Of a stretch of DNA of 64,000 bases, positions 15,691-24,456 are shown in pieces; the stretch's first letter is position 1, and every line of letters begins with the position of its first letter. The position numbers and the translations under genes are program-made. The DNA is from JANWZL01 sp037445185 (GTDB taxonomy: Bacteria; Pseudomonadota; Gammaproteobacteria; Burkholderiales; Thiobacillaceae). The DNA is taken from the NCBI GenBank assembly GCA_037445185.1, contig JBBIKZ010000002.1:1-64000 (forward strand), read 5' to 3'. Below the pieces are notes generated by a model, which saw only the letters and a program-made list of their open reading frames with translations, made no database searches and had not been told where the DNA came from.

Positions 15691-17265
15691 ATGCCCCCTG
15701 CTGTCAAATCCGTATTGCTCATCATCCTCGATGGCTTTGGCTATCGCGAGTCGGATCCCCACAATGCCATCTCCACCGCGCACAAACCCAACTGGGACCG
15801 GCTCTGGCAGCACTACCCCCATACCCTGATCCACGCCTCCGAGTCGGCGGTCGGCCTGCCCAGCGGGCAGATGGGCAATTCCGAGGTGGGGCATCTCAAC
15901 ATCGGCGCGGGGCGGGTGGTCTATCAGGACTTCACCCGCATCGATCTGGCCATCCAGTCCGGACACTTCTACAGCAACCTCGCCATCCAGGAGGTCATCC
16001 AGGCGGTCAAGTCGCGCAACAGCGCCCTGCACGTCTTCGGCCTGGTCTCGGACGGCGGTGTGCACAGCCATGAGACGCACATCCACGCCATGCTGGAGCT
16101 GGCCGCGCGCGAAGGGGTGGAGCGGCTGTACATGCATGCCTTCCTGGACGGGCGTGATACCCCCCCGAAGTGCGCCGAGGTCTATCTCGAGCGGCTCGAG
16201 GACAAGCTCGCTGCCCTGGGACGCGGCCGCATCGTCTCGCTCATCGGACGCTACTACGCCATGGACCGCGACCGCCGCTGGCCGCGCGTGAAACAGGCCT
16301 ACGACCTCATCACCCTGGGCCGCGCCGACTATCGCGCCGCCACCGCCGTCGAGGGTTTGCACCTGGCCTATGCCCGCGGGGAGACCGACGAGTTCGTCAA
16401 GGCCACCGTGATCGCGCCGGAGGGGATGGCGCCGGTGCGCATGCACGACGGCGACGCCGTGGTCTACATGAACTTCCGCTCCGACCGGGCGCGCCAGCTC
16501 ACGCGTGCCTTCGTCGCCCCCGACTTCGCCGAGTTCGAGCGCGACTATGTGCCCGAGCTCTCCCGCTACTGCACGCTGACCAGCTACAGCGAGGAGTTCG
16601 ATGTACTGGTGGCCTTCCCGCCCGAGCGCGTGCGCAACAGCTTCGGCGAATACATCTCTAACCTGGGCCTGCGCCAGCTGCGCATCGCCGAGACGGAGAA
16701 GTATCCCCACGTGACCTATTTCTTCAACGGCGGCGTCGAGACGGTGTTCCCCGGCGAGGAGCGCATCATGGTGCCCTCGCCGCATGTGGCCACTTACGAC
16801 CTCAAGCCGGAGATGAGCGCCTATGAAGTGACCGACCGCCTGGTGGAGGCGATCCGCTCGCGCCGCTTCGACGCCATCATCTGCAATTACGCCAACCCCG
16901 ACATGGTGGGACACACCGGCGACCTCGCCGCGGCCCGGCGCGCCATCGAGGTGGTGGACGAATGCCTGGGGCGGGCGGTCGCGGCCATGCAGGAGATCGG
17001 CGGCGAGGTGCTGATCACGGCCGATCATGGCAATGCCGAGTGCATGCTGGACGAGGCGGCGCGCCAACCCCACACCGCACACACCACCAACCTGGTCCCC
17101 CTCATCTACGTCGGGCGGCCTGCCCGTGTGGCGGAGGAGGGCGCGCTGGAGGACATCGCGCCGACCCTGCTCAAGATGATGGGCCTGCCCCAACCCAGGG
17201 AGATGACCGGCCACCCCCTCGTGACCTTCGCGGACGAGGCGCCCGCCCCGGCCGGCACCGCGTAG
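15691..17265 (+). CDS. gpmI: 2,3-bisphosphoglycerate-independent phosphoglycerate mutase
   Basis: Interconverts 3- and 2-phosphoglycerate, Mn-dependent, alkaline-phosphatase fold, 524 residues. Metal and nucleophile motifs are visible: 'LIILDGFGYRE' (D14), 'GQMGNSEVGHLNIGAG' (nucleophile S64), 'VSDGGVHSHETHI', 'FLDGRDTPP', 'NYANPDMVGHTGD' and 'ITADHGNAE'. Divergent from arsR. The envC-like gene begins 18 bp after its stop. Joins glycolysis/gluconeogenesis to the Calvin cycle output implied by prk further along. Confidence 0.97.
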   Translation: MPPAVKSVLLIILDGFGYRESDPHNAISTAHKPNWDRLWQHYPHTLIHASESAVGLPSGQMGNSEVGHLNIGAGRVVYQDFTRIDLAIQSGHFYSNLAIQEVIQAVKSRNSALHVFGLVSDGGVHSHETHIHAMLELAAREGVERLYMHAFLDGRDTPPKCAEVYLERLEDKLAALGRGRIVSLIGRYYAMDRDRRWPRVKQAYDLITLGRADYRAATAVEGLHLAYARGETDEFVKATVIAPEGMAPVRMHDGDAVVYMNFRSDRARQLTRAFVAPDFAEFERDYVPELSRYCTLTSYSEEFDVLVAFPPERVRNSFGEYISNLGLRQLRIAETEKYPHVTYFFNGGVETVFPGEERIMVPSPHVATYDLKPEMSAYEVTDRLVEAIRSRRFDAIICNYANPDMVGHTGDLAAARRAIEVVDECLGRAVAAMQEIGGEVLITADHGNAECMLDEAARQPHTAHTTNLVPLIYVGRPARVAEEGALEDIAPTLLKMMGLPQPREMTGHPLVTFADEAPAPAGTA

Positions 17266-17282
17266 CGATCCCGACCTGGCGT

Positions 17283-18476
17283 GTGCTGATCGTCCGCCTC
17301 CTGCTGCTCGCCTGCCTCGCCACCCCGGTGTGGGGGTCGGTGGACGGCAGGCGGCAGGAACTGCAGGATTTGCGCAGCCGCATCGAGCAGCTCAAGCGCG
17401 AGATCGAGCAGGCCGCCGAGGACAGGTCGGAGGCCGCCGATGCCCTCAGGCAATCGGAACGGCGCATCTCCGAGGTCAACCGCGACCTGCGCGCGCTGAG
17501 CGGCCGGTTGCGCACGCTGAACCAGGAACTCGCCGCGCTCTCCGTCACCACGCGGCAGACCCAGGCCGAGCTCGAGACGCAGCAGGAACGGCTGGCGCAA
17601 CTGCTGCGCGCCAGCCACGCCCAAGTCGGCAACGACGCGCTGCGCCTGCTGCTTTCCGGCCGCGACCCGGCCGAGATCTCGCGCCACCTGGCCTACCTGC
17701 GTTATGTCGGCCAGGCCCGGCAGGACATGATCCGCGACTACCAAAGCGCGCTCGCCCGTCTGCAGGCGCAGCAGGCGCAGACCCAGGAACGCAGGCAGAG
17801 CCTGGCTCAGGCGCGTGCCGAGCAGCTCCGCCAGAGGAAGACGCTCGAAGCCGAGATGCGGCAGAGGCAGGCCGTCCTGGACAAGCTGTCCGACCAGATA
17901 CGCGCCCAGCGGCGGCAGGTCAGCACCCTGCTGCGCGACGAGCAAAGGCTCGCCCGGCTGATCGAGCGGCTCGCCCGCCTGGCTGCCAAGCCGGCGCGCC
18001 CGGCGCAGAAGCCGAAGGCGCCGGGGCAGCCGGTCACCGAGGTGGCCGATGCGAGCCTGGCCACCTACGCATTCGAAAAGCTCAAGGGGCGCCTGGCCTT
18101 GCCGGTGGCCGGTGAGATCGTGTCGCGCTACGGGCAGCCGCGGGAAGGCGGCGGACCGACCTGGAAAGGGCTGTTCATCCGGGCCCCGCAAGGGCGGGCG
18201 GTGCGCGCCGTGGGCAATGGCCGGGTCGCCTTCGCCGACTGGCTGCGCGGCTTCGGCAACCTCCTCATCCTGGACCACGGCGACGGCTACCTGAGCCTGT
18301 ACAGCAATAACGAAAGCCTGTATAAGCAGGTGGGTGAACTCGTCCGTGCGGGCGATGTCATTGCTTCGGTCGGCAACACGGGGGGTCAGGAGGAACCTGG
18401 CCTGTACTTCGAGCTGCGACGCCAGGGTCGTCCCTTCGACCCGCTGTCCTGGGTGAGACCCGGCGCCGCCGGGTGA
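17283..18476 (+). CDS. envC: EnvC-like murein hydrolase activator (degenerate LytM)
   Basis: About 397 residues: N-terminal signal segment, two long coiled coils (about residues 20-110 and 150-230), then a C-terminal LytM/M23 domain. The M23 catalytic ligands are missing: the final HxH is replaced by 'GLYFELRR' and the first His motif is 'WKGLFIRAP'. It should therefore activate amidases rather than cut peptidoglycan, as EnvC does for AmiA/AmiB at the septum. Start chosen at the GTG 17283 just before the hydrophobic segment, 18 bp after gpmI. The gpmI-envC-ctpA order is common in this group of bacteria. Confidence 0.88.
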   Translation: MLIVRLLLLACLATPVWGSVDGRRQELQDLRSRIEQLKREIEQAAEDRSEAADALRQSERRISEVNRDLRALSGRLRTLNQELAALSVTTRQTQAELETQQERLAQLLRASHAQVGNDALRLLLSGRDPAEISRHLAYLRYVGQARQDMIRDYQSALARLQAQQAQTQERRQSLAQARAEQLRQRKTLEAEMRQRQAVLDKLSDQIRAQRRQVSTLLRDEQRLARLIERLARLAAKPARPAQKPKAPGQPVTEVADASLATYAFEKLKGRLALPVAGEIVSRYGQPREGGGPTWKGLFIRAPQGRAVRAVGNGRVAFADWLRGFGNLLILDHGDGYLSLYSNNESLYKQVGELVRAGDVIASVGNTGGQEEPGLYFELRRQGRPFDPLSWVRPGAAG

Positions 18477-18558
18477 GACCAGCCCCCGATGCGGAGAACA
18501 TGGACCAGCCGCCCCCTCAAGGGCAAGTCGCCCTTGGGGCGACCAGGCGAACGGTTGG

Positions 18559-19974
18559 ATGGTGCGATGTGAGCGTATGGCGCAGATGAAGATTTCCAGA
18601 TTGAAACAAATCGGGCTGCTTGCCCTGGGCGCCTTGCTCGGCGCGGCGCTCACCCTGAATTATCCGGCGGTGGCGCAACGCGAGCAGGCCACACTGCCCG
18701 TCGACGACCTGCGCGCCTTCACCGAGATCTTCGGCAAGATCAAGAGCGACTATGTCGAACCGGTGGAGGACAAGAAGCTGCTGACCGAGGCCATCAACGG
18801 CATGCTCTCGGGGCTCGACCCGCACTCCGCCTATCTCGACGCCGAGGCCTTCAAGGAACTGCAGGTCGGCACCCAGGGCGAATTCGGCGGTCTGGGGATC
18901 GAGGTGAGCATGGAGGACGGCTTCGTCAAGGTGGTCGCCCCCATCGAGGACACCCCCGCGCATCGCGCCGGCATCAAGAGCGGCGACCTCATCATCAAGC
19001 TCGACGAAACACCGGTCAAGGGCATGACGCTCAACGAGGCGGTCAAGCGCATGCGCGGCAAGCCGGGCACCGACATCACGCTGACCATCCTGCGCAAGGG
19101 CGAGAGCAAGCCCATCGTGGTCACCCTCACGCGGGCGGTTATCAAGATCAAGAGCGTCAAATCGCAGCTGGTGGAGCCGGGCTATGGCTACGTGCGCATC
19201 ACCCAATTCCAGGAGCAGACCGGCCCGAACCTGGTGGAGGTCCTCAAGAATCTGCAGGAACAGAACAAGGGCGAACTCAAGGGCCTGGTGCTGGACCTGC
19301 GCAACAACCCGGGGGGGCTACTCAACGCCGCCGTCGCCGTGGCCGGCACCTTCCTCAAGCCCGGGGAGCTCGTCGTCTACACCGACGGGCGCAGTGAGGA
19401 CGCGCGCGTGCGCCTGACCAATGCCCGCGAGCATTATTTGCGTAGCAGCGAAAAGGATTACCTGGCCAAGCTGCCGGACTGGTTCAAGCGCATCCCGCTG
19501 GTCGTGCTGGTCAACGGCGGCTCGGCCTCCGCCTCGGAGATCGTCGCCGGCGCGCTGCAGGATCACCGTCGCGCCGTGATCGTCGGCACGCAGACCTTCG
19601 GCAAGGGCTCGGTGCAGACCATCCTGCCGCTCAACAACGGCAGCGCGATCAAGCTCACCACCGCGCGCTACTACACGCCCAAAGGGCGCTCCATCCAGGC
19701 CAAGGGTATCGGCCCCGACATCGCCGTCGAGGAGGCTACGGTCACCGCCGCGGAGAGTGGGCCGTCGCTGGCCGTGCGCGAGGCCGACCTCACCCGCCAT
19801 CTGGCCAATGGCAAGGAGGGGCCGGCCAAGGAGGAGCCGGCGAAGGAGGACAAGGTCCGCAAGGACGGCAAGACCGAGACGCCGGAGACGCGCGACATCA
19901 TCTCCAGGAGCGATTACCAGTTCAACCAAGCGCTGATCCTGCTCAAGGGGCTGCATTTCCTGCAGCAGCGCTAG
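18559..19974 (+). CDS. ctpA: C-terminal processing peptidase (S41 family)
   Basis: About 460-471 residues. N-terminal signal anchor ('IGLLALGALLGAALTL'), PDZ domain (about 95-180, 'FGGLGIEVSMEDGFVKVVAPI'), then the S41 protease domain with the Ser-Lys dyad in 'NGGSASASEIVAG' and 'TFGKGSVQT'. The tail is Lys/Glu/Pro-rich. Cleaves C-termini of periplasmic proteins, often with LbcA- or NlpI-like adaptors that limit peptidoglycan hydrolases. Placement after envC fits that. ATGs at 18559, 18577 and 18586 are all in frame and none has a strong ribosome site; 18577 or 18586 would give a shorter signal region. Confidence 0.94.
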   Translation: MVRCERMAQMKISRLKQIGLLALGALLGAALTLNYPAVAQREQATLPVDDLRAFTEIFGKIKSDYVEPVEDKKLLTEAINGMLSGLDPHSAYLDAEAFKELQVGTQGEFGGLGIEVSMEDGFVKVVAPIEDTPAHRAGIKSGDLIIKLDETPVKGMTLNEAVKRMRGKPGTDITLTILRKGESKPIVVTLTRAVIKIKSVKSQLVEPGYGYVRITQFQEQTGPNLVEVLKNLQEQNKGELKGLVLDLRNNPGGLLNAAVAVAGTFLKPGELVVYTDGRSEDARVRLTNAREHYLRSSEKDYLAKLPDWFKRIPLVVLVNGGSASASEIVAGALQDHRRAVIVGTQTFGKGSVQTILPLNNGSAIKLTTARYYTPKGRSIQAKGIGPDIAVEEATVTAAESGPSLAVREADLTRHLANGKEGPAKEEPAKEDKVRKDGKTETPETRDIISRSDYQFNQALILLKGLHFLQQR

Positions 19975-19976
19975 AG

Positions 19977-20372
19977 ATGACGCTACCCGGCGACACCCGC
20001 AAGCAGCGCGAGATCGTCTTCCATCCCACGCCGCCGGCCCAGACCGAGCGGGCGCACGACCTGCTGTCGCAACTGCCGCGCCTGACGGTGCGCCGCCTGG
20101 GCGAGCGAGCGCTGGCGGTGCACTATGACCTTACCGACCACAGCCTGGAGGGTCTGGAGACGCTGCTCGCCGAGCAGGGTTTCCACCTCGAGGTGAGCCT
20201 GCTCATCCTGCTCAAGCGCGCCTTGATCTACCACGTCGAGCGTGTGCAGCGCGAGAACCTGGGCAAGCCCGAGGTGAAGACCAAGACCTACCAGCCCCAC
20301 ATCCTGGTGTGGGAGCAGCGTCCGCATGGCGATCATGACGAAACGCCGCAGGAGTGGCGGCAATACAGGTGA
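19977..20372 (+). CDS. Conserved-looking small protein of unknown function
   Basis: 131 residues, soluble, no signal or membrane segment. It begins two bases after the ctpA stop, so it is translationally linked to it. Visible content: a basic first half ('RLTVRRLGERALAVHYDLTD') that could form a beta-alpha-beta unit, 'LEGLETLLAEQGFHLEVSLL', and a helix with an acidic and aromatic tail 'ILVWEQRPHGDHDETPQEW'. The middle resembles a small heavy-metal-associated or ACT-like fold, but no metal-binding CxxC is present. I do not recognise a named family. Its place between ctpA and moeB is the only context. Confidence 0.7.
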   Translation: MTLPGDTRKQREIVFHPTPPAQTERAHDLLSQLPRLTVRRLGERALAVHYDLTDHSLEGLETLLAEQGFHLEVSLLILLKRALIYHVERVQRENLGKPEVKTKTYQPHILVWEQRPHGDHDETPQEWRQYR

Positions 20373-20487
20373 CGGGTGTCAGGTTTCGGGTTTCGGGAGT
20401 CAGGTTTCGGAGATCAATGGTTCGGGTGAGCACGGTCGGTTGCCTTATGCTCGTATCTGACGCCTGACACCTGAAACCTGAAGCCCG
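20373..20487. repeat. Imperfect 31-bp inverted repeat ending at the moeB ATG
   Basis: Arms 20373-20403 and 20457-20487 match at 25 of 31 positions, separated by 53 bp. Both are built of the motif GGTTTCRGG. The right arm abuts the moeB ATG and leaves no ordinary ribosome site. A similar run lies before leuS (48160-48195). Confidence 0.55.
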
Positions 20488-21294
20488 ATGAACGATCACC
20501 AGCTCCTGCGCTATTCCCGTCACATCCTCCTCGACGAGATCGGCGTCGAGGGGCAGGAGCGGTTGCTCGCCGCGCACGCGCTCATCGTCGGCGCCGGCGG
20601 GCTGGGCTCGCCGGTGGCGCTGTACCTGGCGAGCGCCGGCGTGGGGCGCATCAGCCTCGCCGACCACGACAGCGTGGAGCTCACCAACCTGCAGCGGCAG
20701 ATCGCCCACGACACGACGAGTCTGGGGCTGAACAAGGCCCGGTCGGCCGCCCAACGCATGCGGACCATGAACCCGGAGGTGGACGTCGCCGTCCTGGACT
20801 TCAGGCTCGAGGGGGAGCGGCTCACCCACGCGGTGGCCGCGGCGGACGTGGTGCTGGACTGTAGCGACAACTTCGCCACCCGCTATGCCGTCAACGCGGC
20901 CTGCGTCGCCCGGGGCATACCTCTGGTGTCGGGATCGGCGGTGCGCTTCGACGGCCAGGTGAGCGTGTTCGACCGGCGTGAGCCTTCGGCGCCCTGTTAT
21001 GCCTGCCTGTTCCCCGAGGCGGCCGAGACGGGCGAGATGCGCTGCGCCGAGTTCGGCGTGTTCGCCCCCCTGGTGGGCGTGGTGGGGAGCCTGCAGGCGG
21101 CCGAGGCCCTCAAGCTCCTGTTGGGCATCGGCCAGAGCTTGCACGGCAGGCTGCTGCTCTACAGCGCGCTGGAGGCAGGCTGGCGGGAGATCCGCTTCAA
21201 GCGCGACCCGTACTGTCCGGTCTGCGGCGAGACGCGGTCTGCCGCAAGCCCAAGCCCACCCGGTGGCCGACCGCGTCGGACCTGCGAACCATAA
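20488..21294 (+). CDS. moeB: Molybdopterin-synthase adenylyltransferase (MoeB/ThiF/HesA family)
   Basis: 268-residue E1-like enzyme that adenylates the C-terminal glycine of a small sulfur carrier (MoaD or ThiS). The ATP site is 'LIVGAGGLGSPVALYLASAGVG' with 'DHDSVELTNLQRQ'. 'DCSDNFATRYAVN' follows. Two zinc CxxC pairs are present ('CYACLF', 'CPVCGE'). There is no C-terminal rhodanese domain, so it is the short bacterial MoeB form. With mobA at 4986 it is the second molybdenum-cofactor gene here. Member of the gpmI-envC-ctpA-moeB run. The family cannot be split further (MoeB versus ThiF) by sight. Confidence 0.92.
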   Translation: MNDHQLLRYSRHILLDEIGVEGQERLLAAHALIVGAGGLGSPVALYLASAGVGRISLADHDSVELTNLQRQIAHDTTSLGLNKARSAAQRMRTMNPEVDVAVLDFRLEGERLTHAVAAADVVLDCSDNFATRYAVNAACVARGIPLVSGSAVRFDGQVSVFDRREPSAPCYACLFPEAAETGEMRCAEFGVFAPLVGVVGSLQAAEALKLLLGIGQSLHGRLLLYSALEAGWREIRFKRDPYCPVCGETRSAASPSPPGGRPRRTCEP

Positions 21295-21298
21295 ACGG

Positions 21299-21877
21299 TC
21301 AAGGCAGCAACAGACTCTGCTGCACGGGCCAGAACTCGCCGGGCAGGCGTCGGAAGCCGCTGCGGGCGAACTGCTGCCAGCGGCCCAGGACGAAACACAT
21401 GAGGACGTTGGCGTGGGCCGCGCTGAGCTCCGGTGCCGCGGGCGCCGGCCGCTGGCTGGCGGCGATGCGCAGGCTCTGGCGCAGGGCGGCCTCCAGGCGG
21501 TCGTGCAACTGGCTGACACGATTTTGTAGGCGCGCGTTCTCGTGCACCAGGGCCTCGCCCACCAGCACCCGGGTCATGCCCGGATTCTTCTCCGCGAAGC
21601 CGAGCAGCAAGGCGAGGATGGCGATCGCCTGGCGCGCCCCGTCCGGCTCTTCGCTGACGATGCGGTTGATGCGCGAGAACAGGGTCTGTTCGATGAATTC
21701 GATGAGCCCCTCGTACATCTGCGCCTTGCTGGCGAAGTGGCGGTAGAGCGCCGCCTCCGAGATTCCCAGTCGCTGGGCCAGCGCGGCGGTGGTGATCTTG
21801 TCGAACCGGGGCGCCTCCAGCATCTCGGCCAGGGACTGCAGGATCTGCTGTTTGCGTTCGCCGGGTTGCCGGGTCAT
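21299..21877 (-). CDS. slmA: Nucleoid occlusion factor SlmA (TetR fold)
   Basis: 192 residues. TetR-type helix-turn-helix at about 27-50 ('ITTAALAQRLGISEAALYRHFASKAQMYEGL'). The SlmA hallmarks 'FIEQTLFSRIN' and 'RVLVGEALVHENARLQNRVSQL' follow. SlmA bound to its DNA sites over the nucleoid disrupts FtsZ polymers. Convergent with moeB with a 4-bp gap, and upstream of the DUF4936 gene's end by 12 bp on the other side, so it is the last gene of the miaB-to-slmA block. Confidence 0.93.
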   Translation of the reverse strand: MTRQPGERKQQILQSLAEMLEAPRFDKITTAALAQRLGISEAALYRHFASKAQMYEGLIEFIEQTLFSRINRIVSEEPDGARQAIAILALLLGFAEKNPGMTRVLVGEALVHENARLQNRVSQLHDRLEAALRQSLRIAASQRPAPAAPELSAAHANVLMCFVLGRWQQFARSGFRRLPGEFWPVQQSLLLP

Positions 21878-21889
21878 GCTGAGGCTCGC

Positions 21890-22198
21890 TCAGGACCGGC
21901 TGCCGCAGGCCGGCGACACGGCCGCCTGGGTCCGAAAGCACTCCACCCGGCGCGCGTCGGCGACGAACATCGCCACGTCATACTCGTCCGCGGCCTGGGC
22001 GAGACAGGACTCGAAGCCGTGCGCATCGGTCACGCCCTGGTAGAGCTCCATCCAGAGGCGGGGCTCGTCACGCTTCTTCATCAGCTCGCCACGGATGCCG
22101 GTGCGGCAGGCAAGCCGCGCCATCATGCGGCGCAGGACGGTCTCGGTGTCCGGGCCATCGTCCGTCACCCGGTACCAGACGCAGTAGGTGTAGGCCAT
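21890..22198 (-). CDS. DUF4936-like protein
   Basis: 102 residues, compact, no signal. It begins 'MAYTYCVWYRV' and ends 'RRVECFRTQAAVSPACGS'. The overall ferredoxin-like beta-alpha-beta pattern, the small size and the place between slmA and ygfZ match DUF4936, a family of unknown function known from betaproteobacteria. The ATG at 22198 is favoured; a much longer upstream extension of the frame runs through ygfZ and is not credible. Four cysteines are present but not in a metal-like spacing. Confidence 0.72.
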   Translation of the reverse strand: MAYTYCVWYRVTDDGPDTETVLRRMMARLACRTGIRGELMKKRDEPRLWMELYQGVTDAHGFESCLAQAADEYDVAMFVADARRVECFRTQAAVSPACGSRS

Positions 22199-22215
22199 GC
22201 CCGGAGCCGCCCCCT

Positions 22216-23244
22216 TCAGCCGTCCAGGCCGTAGGGCAGGGGCTTGAAGGCGAGGCGCGGGCCGTCCGCGTCGCCCAGATGCACCTCCCCGTTTTCGCGG
22301 CTGCTCACCTGGAGGACGGCGAGCAGGTCGGCCCCGCCACCGGGGGCGGGGCTTGCATTGACCACCATGCCGCAGGCCTGGCCGGGCAGCTCGGGGCTGT
22401 ACAGTTCGTCGCCCGCCTCGGCCTTCGCCTCGACGTGGGCCAGGTACATCCGCCGCTTGAGCTTGCCGAGATACTGGCTGCGCGCCACGATCTCCTGGCC
22501 GGGATAACAGCCCTTCTGGAAGCTCACGCCGCCGAGCAGCTCCATATTGGCCATCTGGGGGACGAAGTGATCCTGGGTGGGGGGCAGGATGACCGGCACG
22601 CCCGCTGTCAGCGTGAGCCAGTCCCAGGCCGGGGCGCCCACCGGTCTGGCCTGTGCCGACCACGCCTGCCAGAGCCCTGGGGCCGCCTCCGGTGTCACGA
22701 AGACGTCGAAGCGGCCATCGCCCAGGCGCACCGCCCAGCCATCCGGGCCTTGGACCACGTCCATGGGGGCGGCGGGGGGCTGACCGAAGCGGCTGGCGAC
22801 GAGCCTGTCTGCCTCCTTGCCGGATAAGCCCAGGGCGACCCAGGCGTCGGAGGCGTCGCGTAGGCTGACCTTGGCACGCAACACGGACATGGCGAGCCGC
22901 TTCTGGATGCCCTCGCGCAGGCTGCGCGGCAGGAGGACGAGCAGATCGCCGCCGCGCCGGAAGACGAGGAAGTTGGCGAGCAGCCGCCCCTTGGCCGAGC
23001 AGTAGCCGGCGAATACCGCGCGCGCCTCCGTGAGGCCGCGCAGGTCGTTGGTGATCTGGCCGTGCAGGAAGGTCTGCGCGTCCTCGCCGGAGAAGGCGAT
23101 GAGGCCGTAGTGCGTCAGCGGGGCCAGCACCAGGCCGTCGCGGGCATGGGCGAGTTCGGTGTCGGCGTCGCCGAAATGCTGCACGACCCCGTCGGCCAGC
23201 ACCGCGCCTTGTGTTTGCAAGTATTCACTCCAAGCGGAAGCCAT
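22216..23244 (-). CDS. ygfZ: Folate-binding Fe-S cluster maturation protein YgfZ
   Basis: 342 residues of the GcvT/YgfZ fold. The signature 'KGCYPGQEIVARSQYLGKLKRR' (about residues 240-261) holds the essential Cys. 'FLHGQITNDLRGL' is the tetrahydrofolate-domain motif near residue 60. YgfZ acts in Fe-S assembly/repair of MiaB and other enzymes with folate as partner; miaB is encoded in the same gene block. The ATG at 23244 starts MASAWSEYLQTQG; longer readings have Pro/Arg-rich low-complexity leaders. Confidence 0.93.
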   Translation of the reverse strand: MASAWSEYLQTQGAVLADGVVQHFGDADTELAHARDGLVLAPLTHYGLIAFSGEDAQTFLHGQITNDLRGLTEARAVFAGYCSAKGRLLANFLVFRRGGDLLVLLPRSLREGIQKRLAMSVLRAKVSLRDASDAWVALGLSGKEADRLVASRFGQPPAAPMDVVQGPDGWAVRLGDGRFDVFVTPEAAPGLWQAWSAQARPVGAPAWDWLTLTAGVPVILPPTQDHFVPQMANMELLGGVSFQKGCYPGQEIVARSQYLGKLKRRMYLAHVEAKAEAGDELYSPELPGQACGMVVNASPAPGGGADLLAVLQVSSRENGEVHLGDADGPRLAFKPLPYGLDG

Positions 23245-23344
23245 GATCTGCCTATGGTCAAGGTGTTGCGGGTTGGCGCAAAGGTAAGGGTAGGGGCACG
23301 AAAAGACAAGACACGGCGTGTGGCCCGGCGGGGGTGTCGGCGCT

Positions 23345-23620
23345 TCATCCCGTGCGCCGGCTCGACTTCCGGGCAGCGTGGCGCGGGGACCGGTCCGAAG
23401 CGCGCGCCGGCGTGTGCGGCGGGGGGCATGCCCCGCTGCAGCCGAGCGCCGAAAAGTGCCGCAGCCACAGCCAGGCCAGGACGGGCAGCAGGGCGATGAG
23501 TGCCCACTGCCACCAGGCCAATGCCGCATATCCCACCTCCCATGCGGTCACGCAGGCGGATACGGCGGGAAAGAGCAGCAGAAGCAGCAGAAACAGGCGC
23601 AGGGGCCGCGGCACGCTCAC
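23345..23620 (-). CDS. Small two-helix membrane protein of unknown function
   Basis: 91 residues with two membrane helices (about 8-25 and 34-53) and a Pro/Arg-rich tail beyond residue 60. It starts at a GTG overlapping the corC stop by 4 bp (GTGA), so it is translationally coupled to corC. In many proteobacteria this position is occupied by lnt (apolipoprotein N-acyltransferase). This protein is too short and has none of lnt's motifs. The tail looks like read-through low complexity, so the natural protein could be shorter. No family recognised. Confidence 0.5.
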   Translation of the reverse strand: MSVPRPLRLFLLLLLLFPAVSACVTAWEVGYAALAWWQWALIALLPVLAWLWLRHFSALGCSGACPPPHTPARASDRSPRHAARKSSRRTG

Positions 23621-24456
23621 AGCAGGCTGGCCTGGGGCAGGCGCCGCACCAGGAGGGTGTGCAGCCTGCGGCTGTCGGCCCGCAGGACCTGGAACTCCAG
23701 CCCGCCGATGGCGATCTTCTCGCCGCGCTTTGGCAAGCGGCCGAAGGCATGGGTGACGAGTCCCCCGACCGTGTCGAAGTCCGCGTCGGAGAAGCTCGCC
23801 CCCAGGGCGAGGTTGAAGTCGCCGATCTCGGTCTGGGCCTTGACCCGGAAGCTGTCCTCGCCCTGGCGCACGATGTTGTCCTCGGCCTCGTCGTAGTCGT
23901 ATTCGTCCGCGATGTCGCCGACGATCTGCTCCAGCACGTCCTCGATGGTCACCAGCCCGGCCACGCCGCCGTATTCATCGACGACGATGGCGATGTGGTT
24001 GCGCGAGGCGCGGAATTCCCGCAGCAGGACGTTGAGCCGCTTGGACTCGGGGATGAATACCGCCGGGCGCAGCATGTCGCGCAGGTCCACCTCCTCGTCG
24101 GTGCACAGGCGCAGGAGGTCCTTGGCGAGCAGGATGCCGACCACGTCGTCGCGACCGCCATCGACGGCGGGAAAACGCGAGTGGGCCGTCTCGATGACGA
24201 AGGGCAGGAGTCTCTCGGGAGGGGCGTTGATGTCCACCACGTCCATCTGCGCGCGCGGGACCATGATCTCGCGCACCTGCATCTCGGAGACCTGCATCAC
24301 CCCCTCGATCATGGACAAGGCGTCGGCATCGAGCAGGTTCTTGGCGTAGGCGGCATGCAGCAGGTCGAGCAGCGCTTCGCGGTTGTCCGGCTCGCGAGAG
24401 AGCCAGGAGGTGAGTCGTTCGAGTATGGTCGGTCGCGGGTGACTGTCGTCGTTCAT
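23617..24456 (-). CDS. corC: CorC/HlyC-type CBS-domain protein
   Basis: 279 residues without transmembrane helices: N-terminal region with 'MQVSEMQVREIMVPRAQMDVVD', tandem CBS domains (about 65-190, including 'FPAVDGGRDDVVGILLAKDLL' and 'HIAIVVDEYGGVAGLVTIEDVLEQIVGDI') and a C-terminal CorC_HlyC domain (about 200-275). CorC-type proteins are linked to Mg/Co efflux. The ATGA overlap with ybeY (4 bp) shows coupling in the phoH-ybeY-corC operon, which is widely conserved. Confidence 0.94.
   Translation of the reverse strand: MNDDSHPRPTILERLTSWLSREPDNREALLDLLHAAYAKNLLDADALSMIEGVMQVSEMQVREIMVPRAQMDVVDINAPPERLLPFVIETAHSRFPAVDGGRDDVVGILLAKDLLRLCTDEEVDLRDMLRPAVFIPESKRLNVLLREFRASRNHIAIVVDEYGGVAGLVTIEDVLEQIVGDIADEYDYDEAEDNIVRQGEDSFRVKAQTEIGDFNLALGASFSDADFDTVGGLVTHAFGRLPKRGEKIAIGGLEFQVLRADSRRLHTLLVRRLPQASLL

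Noticed and set aside
15631..17214. Antisense frame over gpmI
   Set aside because: gpmI has all catalytic motifs; the antisense product is a shadow.
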